A stretch of DNA of 64,000 bases from contig NZ_SMRT01000009.1 of the NCBI RefSeq assembly GCF_004354045.1, positions 1 to 64,000 on the forward strand, given 5' to 3'. A program made the position numbers and the translations under genes. Position 1 is the first letter of the stretch, and every line of letters starts with the position of its first letter. Source of the stretch: Paenibacillus piri. Its GTDB lineage: Bacteria; Bacillota; Bacilli; Paenibacillales; NBRC-103111. Under the pieces are notes generated by a model. That model ran no database searches. It had not been told where the DNA came from and saw only the letters and a list, made by a program, of their open reading frames with translations. Shown here one piece after another: positions 1-7,642 of this stretch.

Positions 1-108
1 GAGAGATAAAATGTGTGTAACCAACCCACGTATATCAGATTGCTCAACGTCGAAAAGATTTTTGCCTTCACGCTCAGCCTTTAAGCGGAACTTTGTAATG
101 CTTGACAT
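1..108 (-). CDS. Partial hypothetical protein, N-terminus only, running off the left edge
   Basis: An open frame reads leftward from an ATG at 108-106 for 36 codons to the window edge without a stop. It begins MSSITKFRLK and continues with charged residues and a V-E-Q-S-D-I-R segment. An AGAGG-like ribosome binding site lies just upstream. The start codon sits inside one arm of the inverted repeat at 105-205, so the leader could fold over the start. I do not recognise the family, and an open frame of 36 codons is weak evidence on its own. Confidence 0.35.
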   Translation of the reverse strand, partial: MSSITKFRLKAEREGKNLFDVEQSDIRGLVTHILSL

Positions 109-205
109 GGAGCCTCTGCGGGTATGACATCCTGGCGAGAGAGCGATTACGTTGGTCACTTCATCGCCATAGGCCAATGAGCCTATCATACCCGCCCCTC
201 CATGT
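105..205. repeat. 100-bp imperfect inverted repeat upstream of the edge gene
   Basis: The arm at 105-127 (acatggagcc through gggtatga) is complementary, with a few mismatches, to the arm at 186-205 (tcataccc through ccatgt). A smaller stem TAGGC-caatga-GCCTA lies inside at about 170-185. The structure would form a long hairpin in a minus-strand transcript and includes the start codon of the edge gene. It may be a MITE-like insertion or a translational control structure. Confidence 0.5.
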
Positions 206-324
206 AAAGCATCACAAAGAGTTACTTTTTACTCAAAATTCAAAAAAACGGGGAGCTTCAAGAGACGCTCTTGACAGACCTCGTTCATATCAGAAAAGCT
301 ACATCAAAAACACGAATGTATCTT

Positions 325-420
325 CATCGAAAGGGCTTCGGTCAGAAGCTTTTCTTATAATGTCAGAATTTATATATTTTCAGCGGAGCTGAAGCTTTCA
401 ATCATTTCAAGAAAACCTAC
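325..420. repeat. Dispersed repeat, copy 1 (Y-X order)
   Basis: Part Y (about 325-376: tcatcg, a purine-rich stretch, then ttttcttata and gtcagaa) is followed by part X (about 377-420: cagcggagctgaa, ctttc, caagaaaac). Both parts recur in the opposite order, X then Y, at 36441-36560. Part X contains the small palindrome TTCAGC-gga-GCTGAA. Similarity is clear by eye but imperfect. No coding role is visible. The rest of 206-457 shows only a short hairpin, TCAAGAG-acg-CTCTTGA, at 258-274. Confidence 0.4.
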
Positions 421-456
421 ATATAAATCGTGGATTGCAGATGATTGCATAAAAAT

Positions 457-494
457 ATTGTATTTATATACATTAATTTGTATAATTATACGAA
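457..494 (+). promoter_or_regulatory. Promoter overlapped by two ARG-box-like palindromes
   Basis: A -35 TTGTAT (458-463) and -10 TATAAT (481-486) are separated by 17 bp. Two palindromes overlap them: TGTAT-ttat-ATACA (459-472) and GTATAATTATAC (480-491). As 18-bp boxes they are 2 bp apart, with centres 20 bp apart, which matches the tandem ARG-box arrangement bound by ArgR/AhrC. The downstream gene is an acetylornithine-aminotransferase-like enzyme, so arginine repression is a reasonable inference. Confidence 0.6.
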
Positions 495-513
495 ATGAAT
501 GAGAGGTGATTGC

Positions 514-1731
514 ATGCATGTTCAAGGAAGCGCGGAAACCGCACAGCTGCTTCAAGATGCCGATCGATCGATTTTGTTTACGGCAGCGCGTCCGGAGCTT
601 GTCATGGAGCGCGGCGAAGGCATGTATTTGTGGGATACGGAGGGCCATTCGTATCTCGATTTCACCGGCGGCTGGGCTGTAACCTGTTTGGGCCATTCGC
701 CGGCAGTCATCCGGGACGCCTTATCCAGACAGTCGGCGACACTGGTCAATGCGAGCCCGTCGTTTTACAACAAGCCGATGATCGAGTTCGCTCGGCTATT
801 AACCGGGCTGTCGGTGTTTGACAAGGTTTTTTTTGCCAGCAGCGGAGCGGAAGCTAACGAGGGCGCCGTCAAGCTGGCGCGGAAGTACGGCCGCCTTCAT
901 CTGGGCGGCGCTTATGACGTCATTACAACGGCCAACGGCTTCCACGGGCGCACGCTGGCTATGATGTCCGCGACCGGCAAGCGGCAGTGGGAGCAGCTGT
1001 TTTTGCCGAAGGTGCCGGGTTTTCGGCATGTCCCGTTCAATGATATTGATGCGGCAGTCGCGGCGATGAATCCGAACACCTGCGCGTTTATGCTCGAGCT
1101 GGTGCAGGGCGAGGGCGGCGTGCATGCGGCCGATCCCGAATATGTACGCAGACTGCGCCACGTTTGCGACGATTCCGGTATTATGCTAATAATCGACGAA
1201 ATCCAAACCGGACTCGGGCGTACCGGGAAGCTGTTCGCTTACGAGCATTACGGCATTGAGCCCGATGTGATGACCCTGGGCAAAGGCATCGGCGGCGGGT
1301 TTCCGCTTTCGGCAATGCTGGTCAAGGAGCGGTTCAATCTGTTCGAGCCCGGCGATCAGGGCGGAACCTACTCGGGTCAGCCGCTGGCCATGGCCGTCGG
1401 TACCGCGGTCGTCCGTGAAATCGTCGGAAAAAACCTCGCCGCTCATGCGGCAAAACAGGGAGCTTATATTTGCGCAGGCTTGCGCGAGCTTTCATCGAAG
1501 CACGGGCTCGAGCATATCCGCGGCATGGGCCTGCTGCTTGCTTTCGAGCTGCCGGAAGCAAGGAGCGGCGAGCTCGTGAACGAATGCCGCAAGCTTGGTT
1601 TGCTGATCAATGCGCCCAATCCGCAGATGATCCGTCTGATGCCGCCGCTCATCGTAACGAAGCAAGAAATTGATGCTATGCTCGAAAAATTGGCCGCTGC
1701 GCTCGGCAGGCTGTTCGTTCAGCCACGATAA
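514..1731 (+). CDS. Class III PLP-dependent aminotransferase, acetylornithine aminotransferase-like
   Basis: A 405-residue fold-type I aminotransferase. Visible are the SSGAEANEGAVKLAR cofactor loop (about 110-125), the IIDEIQTGLGRTG motif with the PLP-pyridine Asp, and the Schiff-base lysine K257 in TLGKGIGGG. ArgD-type enzymes move an amino group from N-acetylornithine to 2-oxoglutarate; related enzymes act on 4-aminobutyrate or ornithine. The ATG at 514 was chosen over 499 because GAGGTGAT at 503-510 is correctly spaced for it. No other arginine gene is near, but the ARG-box-like promoter supports an arginine or ornithine role. A terminator follows. Family certain, substrate inferred. Confidence 0.8.
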   Translation: MHVQGSAETAQLLQDADRSILFTAARPELVMERGEGMYLWDTEGHSYLDFTGGWAVTCLGHSPAVIRDALSRQSATLVNASPSFYNKPMIEFARLLTGLSVFDKVFFASSGAEANEGAVKLARKYGRLHLGGAYDVITTANGFHGRTLAMMSATGKRQWEQLFLPKVPGFRHVPFNDIDAAVAAMNPNTCAFMLELVQGEGGVHAADPEYVRRLRHVCDDSGIMLIIDEIQTGLGRTGKLFAYEHYGIEPDVMTLGKGIGGGFPLSAMLVKERFNLFEPGDQGGTYSGQPLAMAVGTAVVREIVGKNLAAHAAKQGAYICAGLRELSSKHGLEHIRGMGLLLAFELPEARSGELVNECRKLGLLINAPNPQMIRLMPPLIVTKQEIDAMLEKLAAALGRLFVQPR

Positions 1732-1756
1732 TAACATTTATTTTGAATTTACTGGC

Positions 1757-1790
1757 CGGACCCTTTTTGCCTTGTGCAAAAAGGGTCTTT
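1757..1790 (+). terminator. Rho-independent terminator after the aminotransferase gene
   Basis: A 9-bp perfect stem ACCCTTTTT / AAAAAGGGT (1760-1786) with a 9-nt loop is followed by CTTTAT. It closes the single-gene aminotransferase unit. Confidence 0.75.
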
Positions 1791-1809
1791 ATCGATTGCA
1801 AAGAAAGTT

Positions 1810-1873
1810 TTAACCTTTGCTGTGCCAACCTTGATGAACGTGCCCGTCCTTTAAGGACGGCGAAGCCGTTTAT
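1810..1873. repeat. Palindromic dispersed repeat, copy 1
   Basis: Contains the core CGTCC-ttta-AGGACGG followed by ACGGC-gaa-GCCGT and ttta, with aaccttga upstream. The same order occurs at 57901-57968, 60214-60298 and 62323-62409, with a degraded copy at 62425-62522. All copies are intergenic. The two short stems share bases, so they could form alternative hairpins. Confidence 0.6.
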
Positions 1874-1909
1874 GCTGATCTTAAATAGAAACTATAAAAT
1901 CTTGCCTGT

Positions 1910-2119
1910 ATGCAGAGCGAAAAGATACCGCTTAGTGTGATCCGCGACTTCGATAGAATGGATGATGGAGACCCGGAAGTGCCCCCGCAATTCGCATGTG
2001 AAGCTTGCGGTCGAGCCATGTAACCGGAATACGACAAAGGTGTGCATGGTTGTGAATACCGGATCGAAGACCGGTTAGTAAAAAAAGAGGTAGCAGAAGA
2101 CACGAGAGTAGAACAGTAA
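1910..2119 (+). pseudogene. Small CxxC protein gene broken by a stop codon
   Basis: The frame from ATG 1910 reads MQSEKIPLSVIRDF, then an acidic stretch, then FACEACGRAM and a TAA at 2021-2023. It continues in the same frame with PEYDKGVHGCEYRIED to a second stop at 2117-2119. The copy at 49815-49924 has TAC (Tyr) in place of the TAA and reads ACGGAMYPEYYRGVHG, so the TAA looks like a nonsense mutation in a protein of about 69 residues with one CxxC pair. There is no good ribosome binding site. Family not recognised. Confidence 0.45.
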
Positions 2120-2280
2120 GAGGGTATGGATGTGGGGTGGAAAGTTTACGGGCCGTCTTTGAAGTCGTGTTCTCCCTGCCTAGTCTAATCGAAGGAACAC
2201 GACTTCAACAACGGCTGTAACCCCACATCTATCCCTCCCAACGCTCAAACGTAAATCCTGCACCAAGACGCCGCAAGGCG
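2001..2280 (+). repeat. 280-bp dispersed repeat, copy A: gene 3' end, long hairpin, terminator-like stem
   Basis: Nearly identical to 49816-50094. The first third is the 3' part of the small CxxC gene. The rest is a long foldback: the G-rich arm 2122-2137 pairs with 2221-2235, GCCGT (2152-2156) with ACGGC (2211-2215), and GAAGTCGTGTTC (2161-2172) pairs perfectly with GAACACGACTTC (2195-2206). It ends in the hairpin CGCC-gcaa-GGCG, which in the other copy is followed by six T. This could be a structured RNA or a 3' untranslated region duplicated with its gene. Confidence 0.6.
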
Positions 2281-2357
2281 CTTATACAAGTTTCATTCGA
2301 TACTTTGCCGATCCATTTACAAAACATTCATACCGCCGTAACATTCGCATAATGTTA

Positions 2358-2369
2358 AGTATATATACT
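2358..2369. promoter_or_regulatory. 12-bp perfect palindrome upstream of araM
   Basis: AGTATATATACT lies about 130 bp before the dehydrogenase start, the only clear symmetric site between 2281 and 2498. It could be an operator. No convincing -35/-10 pair could be placed around it. Confidence 0.3.
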
Positions 2370-2498
2370 CATAAATGAACAAATTCAAGCAAAAGAAAGC
2401 CGCATTCAAGCGTGAATGTGATCGGATTTGCGCAATGAACCGCAATGATGGCGCAAATGACCGCGGCTTTCAATTACAACGGGAAAGGAAAAACGAAC

Positions 2499-3725
2499 AT
2501 GGCAGCTGCGGAATCAAGCAAAATAAACATGCCGTCGGGCGGCGGGCGGGTACGTTCCGCGACCGATGATGTGGATACCATCCTGATCGGAGCGGGGGCC
2601 ATCGGCGAAGCCGTATTGTATGTGGAGGAACAGGCTTACCGAAGCATTATCGTCGCGGTTGATGCCAATACGTATCCGGCTGCGGGACAACGACTGGAAG
2701 AGCTGCTCAGAGCCAAACGCCTAGCGGTTCACGTGACGATTATCAAACCGGACCGTCAAGGGGATGTGATCGCCGACGAAGCGTCGCTCATCCAGCTGCT
2801 TCATGATGTAAAGCAGCAGGGCGCGGAAGCCGTGATTGCAGTCGGCGGAGGCACGATTCACGATATTGTCCGATACTGCGCGTATATGGCCGGCATCCCG
2901 TTTATTTCGGTGCCTACGGCGCCTTCGGTAGACGGCTTCAACTCCAAGGGGGCGCCCATTCTTATCAGAGGGGAGAAAATTACAATCGCCGCGATCGGTC
3001 CGAATGCGATATTCGCCGATCTGGATGTACTGATGAAAGCGCCTTCGGCTTTGACGGCCGCCGGCTTCGGCGACATGCTGGGCAAGTATACGTCATTGTT
3101 CGATTGGAGCTTCGGCTCGTTGACGGCCGGAGAGCCATATTCGCTCGCGGCGGCGGAGCGAACGCGGTCAGCCCTGCTGCAATGCGTTAATCAGTCGGAG
3201 CTGATTGCACGGAGACAGGAGGAAGGCATCGCCGCCCTGATGAGCGCGCTGATCGAATCCGGTCTCGCCATGCTGTCGTTCGGGCAGTCGCATCCGGCAT
3301 CCGGCGCGGAGCATCATTTATCGCATTACTGGGAAATGGAGTACATCCGTCTCGGCAAGCGACAGCTGCTCCACGGAGCCAAAGTGGGTGCGGCCTGCGT
3401 CGAAATCGCGAGGCTGTACCACCGGATCGCCGACGAAGGAATAGACGGCTGGTCGAATAGCGGCTCGCATGAGCGCGAGAGTCCGGCGGCGGCGGACGCT
3501 ATTGCAGCCAATTGGCCGCAAATCCGCAAGCATATTGCGGACATCCCCGACAGCGGAACGCTGACAGGACTGCTGCGCGGCATCGGAGGTCCGGCATCCG
3601 TCTCGGAGCTTCAAGTAAGCGATGAGCTGCTGGCACGCAGCATGCGCGAGGCGCACCGCGTCCGCATGAACCGCTATACGCTGCTGAGAGCGTACAACGA
3701 GCGGGCCAATGCCGCTAACGCATGA
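2499..3725 (+). CDS. araM: Glycerol-1-phosphate dehydrogenase, AraM/EgsA family
   Basis: A 408-residue member of the iron-type alcohol dehydrogenase superfamily. It interconverts dihydroxyacetone phosphate and sn-glycerol 1-phosphate with NAD(P)H. Visible are the nucleotide loop VGGGTIHDIVRY, the substrate/metal segment TAPSVDGFNSKGAP and the metal-binding histidines in HPASGAEHHLSHYWEM and LLHGAKVG. B. subtilis AraM is a Ni-dependent enzyme of this type. The ATG at 2499 was chosen because GGAAAGGAA (2482-2490) is well spaced for it; the in-frame ATG at 2445 lacks such a site. Genes for glycerophosphodiester uptake and cleavage follow, suggesting that here the enzyme may oxidise imported glycerol 1-phosphate. 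Confidence 0.85.
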   Translation: MAAAESSKINMPSGGGRVRSATDDVDTILIGAGAIGEAVLYVEEQAYRSIIVAVDANTYPAAGQRLEELLRAKRLAVHVTIIKPDRQGDVIADEASLIQLLHDVKQQGAEAVIAVGGGTIHDIVRYCAYMAGIPFISVPTAPSVDGFNSKGAPILIRGEKITIAAIGPNAIFADLDVLMKAPSALTAAGFGDMLGKYTSLFDWSFGSLTAGEPYSLAAAERTRSALLQCVNQSELIARRQEEGIAALMSALIESGLAMLSFGQSHPASGAEHHLSHYWEMEYIRLGKRQLLHGAKVGAACVEIARLYHRIADEGIDGWSNSGSHERESPAAADAIAANWPQIRKHIADIPDSGTLTGLLRGIGGPASVSELQVSDELLARSMREAHRVRMNRYTLLRAYNERANAANA

Positions 3726-3796
3726 GGAGCCGGCTTTTCCCGGTACGCGTTGTGAAATGTATGAACTTTACGATATCTACATACGGGCGTAACACT

Positions 3797-3806
3797 CCGT
3801 TAACGG
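3797..3806. promoter_or_regulatory. Possible DeoR operator palindrome
   Basis: CCGTTAACGG is a perfect 10-bp palindrome between the dehydrogenase gene and the DeoR regulator, about 90 bp before the regulator start. The position fits autoregulation, but nothing else confirms it. Confidence 0.3.
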
Positions 3807-3896
3807 TTAGTCCGTACAATCGAAATGAACGGAAATGAACATCATCCGATAAAAAAACGCATCCATAAACAACAGTGCGCAAATGGAGGGATGTAC

Positions 3897-4658
3897 TTGC
3901 TGGCAGTTCAAAGAAAGATGCGGATTGTGGAATATGTGCGGCAATACCGTACGGCGACGATCGCAGTGCTCGCCAAGGAATTCAACGTACATGAAGCGAC
4001 GATCCGGCGCGATCTGACGGAAATCGAGCAGGCAGGGCTGCTGAAAAGAACGCATGGCGGCGTCGTTGTAGAGCAGTGGACGCATGACGAGCCTTCTTTT
4101 AACGAAAGAAGCAATCAATGCCTCGAGCAAAAGATGAGAATCGGCAAAATGGCCGCGAGTCTGGTCGAGGACGGAGAGAACATCATTATCGATTCCGGGA
4201 CGACGACGCTGCATATCGCGAGAAATCTCGTGCACCGTTCGAATATTACAGTCGTCACGAACGATATGAACGTCGCCGCGGAGCTGCGCGACGCCCCGCG
4301 GATCAAGGTGATTTTGACAGGCGGCGAGCTGTATCCGTCGAGCTACATGCTGAACGGCATGTTCACGGATCATGTGTTGAAGTCGCTGCATGTGGAAAAG
4401 GCGTTTATCGGGACGCCGGCCTTGCATCCGCAGCATGGCTTGATGCATCCGGAGGCTCAGCTGGTACCGGCCAAGCAGGGCATGATCCGGGCGGCCAGAG
4501 ATATTATTGTCGTCACGGACGACAGCAAGCTGGGCAAGCTGTCGCTCCATTCGGTAGCTCCCAACAGCGCAATTCATGCGCTGATCACGGGAGTCGAGGC
4601 GGCGGAGTTTACGCTGAAGCCTTTCCGCGACTGGGGTATGCAAGTGTATACCGTATAA
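3897..4658 (+). CDS. DeoR/GlpR-family transcriptional regulator
   Basis: A 253-residue repressor with an N-terminal winged helix (RQYRTATIAVLAKEFNVHEA, then TIRRDL, about 14-40) and a C-terminal DeoR sensor domain containing the IIDSGTTT and VVTNDMNVAAEL motifs that bind phosphorylated sugars. The TTG start at 3897 gives the usual family length and sits 6 bp after GGAGGG. Earlier in-frame ATGs at 3825 and 3891 are poorly placed. Between the glycerol-phosphate dehydrogenase and the importer, it is the likely regulator of both, with a phosphorylated glycerol compound as plausible effector. Confidence 0.85.
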   Translation: MLAVQRKMRIVEYVRQYRTATIAVLAKEFNVHEATIRRDLTEIEQAGLLKRTHGGVVVEQWTHDEPSFNERSNQCLEQKMRIGKMAASLVEDGENIIIDSGTTTLHIARNLVHRSNITVVTNDMNVAAELRDAPRIKVILTGGELYPSSYMLNGMFTDHVLKSLHVEKAFIGTPALHPQHGLMHPEAQLVPAKQGMIRAARDIIVVTDDSKLGKLSLHSVAPNSAIHALITGVEAAEFTLKPFRDWGMQVYTV

Positions 4659-4701
4659 ATGGTAAGGCTCGAACGGCATCAAAAAAGGAGGGGGTATCGC
4701 T

Positions 4702-5763
4702 TTGGCATCCATCGAGTTTGTGAAAGTAACGAAATCGTTTGACAAGCACGAGGTCATCCCGGCTTTGGATTTACGGATCGAGGACGGGACATTTACCGTG
4801 CTGGTAGGACCGTCCGGCTGCGGGAAGACGACGCTGCTCCGCATGATCGCGGGCATCGATCCGCAAACGTCGGGCTCCGTACATATCGACGGCAAGGATG
4901 TGACGCGGATTGCGCCGGGGCAAAGAGGCGTTGCGATGGTTTTTCAAAACTATGCGATCTATCCGACCATGTCGGTACGCGAAAACATTGAGTTCGGCTT
5001 AAAAAACAACAAGGTGGGCAAGCAGGAACGAACCGAGCTGGTGGAGAGCATCAGCGCCACGGTCGGCTTGTCCGATTATTTGGATCGCAAGCCGTCGACG
5101 CTGTCCGGCGGCCAGCGTCAACGGGTAGCATTGGCGCGCGCCATGGTGAAAAAGCCGTCCGTTTTTCTGATGGATGAACCGTTGTCCAATTTGGACGCCA
5201 AGCTGAGGGCGCAGATGCGCCTAGAGTTGATAGAGCTGCACAAGAAGCTGGGGACGACGTTCGTTTACGTAACCCACGACCAGGTAGAAGCGATGTCGAT
5301 GGCCGACACCATCGTGCTTATGAATCGGGGGCTGATCCAGCAGGAGGCTCCGCCGGAAGCCATTTATCGCAGGCCGAACAACCTGTTTGCCGCGCAGTTC
5401 ATTGGCGTGCCGCCGATGAATATAGGGGATCTGGGTGTGGATGGCGTGAAGTTCGGCTTTCGTCCGGAATGTGCGGTACTATCCGTTGAGCCCGGCGGCG
5501 AACGGCATTATTCCGTGCGCGGTACGATTGCGACGAGAGAGATGCTCGGCTCGGAAACGCTGTATCAGGTAAGGGCCGGCGATCATTCCTTTATGGTCAA
5601 ATGCACGGAGGACCGGTTTATTGTCGATCAACCTGTATGTCTCGGGGTTGCGGCCGCAAATCTGTATTTTTTCGGAGCGGACCAGAACCGGATCGGGGAG
5701 GATGACAGCCGGTACGGCGATTATTTGCAAGCGTTGCGAGAGGCGGAAGGGGCATCCGCATGA
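4702..5763 (+). CDS. ABC transporter ATP-binding protein, UgpC/MsmX type
   Basis: A 353-residue ATPase that powers CUT1-type sugar or glycerol-3-phosphate import. Motifs in order: Walker A GPSGCGKTT (about 37-45), Q-loop VFQNYAIYP, signature LSGGQRQRVALARA, Walker B FLMDEPLSNLDA, switch histidine in THDQVEAM, then a C-terminal TOBE-like domain. The TTG start follows GGAGGGGG. The stop overlaps the next ATG (ATGA), so it is translationally coupled to the permease. Having its own ATPase is noteworthy because many Bacillota CUT1 importers share one MsmX, and the two other CUT1-like systems here (14610-18192 and 42179-45232) have none. Confidence 0.9.
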   Translation: MASIEFVKVTKSFDKHEVIPALDLRIEDGTFTVLVGPSGCGKTTLLRMIAGIDPQTSGSVHIDGKDVTRIAPGQRGVAMVFQNYAIYPTMSVRENIEFGLKNNKVGKQERTELVESISATVGLSDYLDRKPSTLSGGQRQRVALARAMVKKPSVFLMDEPLSNLDAKLRAQMRLELIELHKKLGTTFVYVTHDQVEAMSMADTIVLMNRGLIQQEAPPEAIYRRPNNLFAAQFIGVPPMNIGDLGVDGVKFGFRPECAVLSVEPGGERHYSVRGTIATREMLGSETLYQVRAGDHSFMVKCTEDRFIVDQPVCLGVAAANLYFFGADQNRIGEDDSRYGDYLQALREAEGASA

Positions 5764-6638
5764 ATAGGAAAACATTATGGGAAACGCTCCGTCCGTATGT
5801 CATGATCGCTCCGGCGATGGCAGGCATTTGTCTTTTTGTGATGTACCCGGTCATTTATTTGGTTTATTTGAGCCTTTTCAAATACAATCTGCTGAACAAG
5901 GCGAAGAGCAAATTTATAGGGTTGGACAATTACATGCAAATTTTTACGCGCGGCGATTTTTACAAGGCGCTGATGAACACGGTCATTTATTCGGTCGGCG
6001 TGGTCGTGCTGACGATGGCACTGTCTCTGCTCATCGCCTTATGGCTGAGTAAAAAAAAGCGCTTCAATGCATTCGTGCAAGCGGGTATTTTTACCCCGCA
6101 TATCGTGTCCATCGTTTCGATATCGCTTGTATGGCTGTGGCTGATGGAACCGAATCACGGCCTGCTCAATTTTGCGTTGAAGTCGATCGGGCTGCCGCCT
6201 TCGACTTGGCTGCAAAGCTCCAGAACGGCGCTCATGTCCGTCATTATCGTTTCCGTATGGCAGGGGATCGGCTATTATACTTTGATTATCGTGGCTGCGC
6301 TGCAAAGCATCCCGCCGACCATTTACGAAGCGGCGGCTTTGGATAACGCCAGTAAATTCAAAGTTTTTTACAAAATTACGATCCCGCTCATTTCGCCGCA
6401 ACTGTTTTTCATCCTGATTATTATGACAATCGGCTCGTTCAAAGTGTTCGATACGGTTAAAGTCATGACGGGAGGGGGGCCCAACGATGCGACAAGCACG
6501 ATCGTCTACTATATTTACGGATTCAGAACGACGAATATCGGGTACTCGGCTGCGACGGGGGTCGTGTTGATGGCCATCATCGGTCTGCTCACTATTATTT
6601 ACTTCCGCGTGCTGTCCAGAAAGGTGCATTATCAGTAA
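5760..6638 (+). CDS. ABC transporter permease, UgpA-like
   Basis: A 292-residue inner-membrane permease with six predicted membrane segments. The EAA loop EAAALDNASKFKVFYKITIP (about 197-216) contacts the ATPase. The FDTVKVMTGGGP segment is typical of MalF/UgpA-type subunits of CUT1 importers. It overlaps the ATPase gene by 4 bp. Partner permease, lipoprotein and a phosphodiesterase follow, pointing to glycerophosphodiester or glycerol-phosphate uptake. Confidence 0.88.
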   Translation: MNRKTLWETLRPYVMIAPAMAGICLFVMYPVIYLVYLSLFKYNLLNKAKSKFIGLDNYMQIFTRGDFYKALMNTVIYSVGVVVLTMALSLLIALWLSKKKRFNAFVQAGIFTPHIVSIVSISLVWLWLMEPNHGLLNFALKSIGLPPSTWLQSSRTALMSVIIVSVWQGIGYYTLIIVAALQSIPPTIYEAAALDNASKFKVFYKITIPLISPQLFFILIIMTIGSFKVFDTVKVMTGGGPNDATSTIVYYIYGFRTTNIGYSAATGVVLMAIIGLLTIIYFRVLSRKVHYQ

Positions 6639-6743
6639 CGGTCCGAATGAGGCTGTCGATTGAGCTTCGAAGTCATCTCTCTATAGGCTGTTCCCGCAGT
6701 TCTTCGTCAGTCTTCGAATGACCATGAAAAAGGGGATTCGTAC

Positions 6744-7586
6744 TTGAAAACATACGATTACAAATCCATAAGCTTCCTGGGACGGGCCGTAGAGACGATC
6801 CTGAAAACGGCGGTTTTACTCGTGTTCGTGTTCCCGTTTCTATGGATGATTTCCACCTCGCTGCAAACGTTCCAGGAGACGCTGTCGTTTCCGCCGACGA
6901 TGATTCCTGCCGTTCCGCAATGGACTAATTTCGCCGCTGCGATGAAAGCCGGACCGTTTATGACCTATGCCAAAAATTCGCTTATCATTACAGTCTCTAT
7001 TCTGGTGCTGCAGCTGGCCGTAATGATTCCCGCCGCGTACGCGTTCGCCAAATATCGGTTTGCCGGGAAGCCGCTTTTGTTCGGGATGGTACTGCTTGCC
7101 TTTATGATCCCCGGTCAAGTAACGTTCATCCCCGTCTATATCATGATGGCCGATTGGGGGCTGATCAAGACGCTGCTGCCGCAAATCATTCCATTTATGT
7201 CGAGCGCCTTCGGCATTTTCCTGCTGCGGCAATATTTTATGCAAATTCCGGAGGAACTGATCGAGGCGGCCCGCTTGGACAACGCCAGCGAGTTCAAAAT
7301 CATTTGGAAGCTCATGATCCCGATGTCCAAAGCGGCGCTCGCTACAATCGCGCTATTCAGCTTTGTCAGCCATTGGAACGATTATTTTTGGCCGCTCATT
7401 ATGACCGATTCCGCTCCGGTCCGCCCGCTGACGATCGGGATTGCGATGCTCCGCGAGACAGAAGGGATCAGCAACTGGCATATCATTATGGCCGGAAACG
7501 TGGTCCTCGTCGTACCGATATTGCTGGTATATCTGTTTTGCTCCAAGCAAATTGTCAAAGCATTCGTGTATTCGGGGATTAAATAA
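6744..7586 (+). CDS. ABC transporter permease, UgpE-like
   Basis: A 280-residue MalG/UgpE-type permease, six membrane segments, with the loop EAARLDNASEFKIIWKLMIP (about 173-192). AAAAGGGG precedes the start. A gap of about 105 bp separates it from the first permease, longer than elsewhere in the operon; no clear terminator or promoter is seen there. It forms the heterodimeric pore with the preceding permease. Confidence 0.88.
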   Translation: MKTYDYKSISFLGRAVETILKTAVLLVFVFPFLWMISTSLQTFQETLSFPPTMIPAVPQWTNFAAAMKAGPFMTYAKNSLIITVSILVLQLAVMIPAAYAFAKYRFAGKPLLFGMVLLAFMIPGQVTFIPVYIMMADWGLIKTLLPQIIPFMSSAFGIFLLRQYFMQIPEELIEAARLDNASEFKIIWKLMIPMSKAALATIALFSFVSHWNDYFWPLIMTDSAPVRPLTIGIAMLRETEGISNWHIIMAGNVVLVVPILLVYLFCSKQIVKAFVYSGIK

Positions 7587-7642
7587 AGCCTGCGTCCAGT
7601 CCCTTGCTCCATAAAAATTTGTCATTCACACGAGGAGGAAAT

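Noticed and set aside
2001..2280. HEARO/IscB-type or TnpB-type guide RNA
   Set aside because: Size and foldback made me consider it, but no IscB/TnpB remnant is near, and the first third is better explained as the 3' end of a small protein gene.
2001..2280. Group II intron 3' end (domains V-VI)
   Set aside because: No domain V-like AGC/GUUCG hairpin is present and the unit ends in a terminator stem, not an intron boundary.
3807..4895. 362-codon open frame on the minus strand
   Set aside because: It covers the DeoR gene and the start of the ATPase gene antisense, with low-complexity composition and no recognisable domain.
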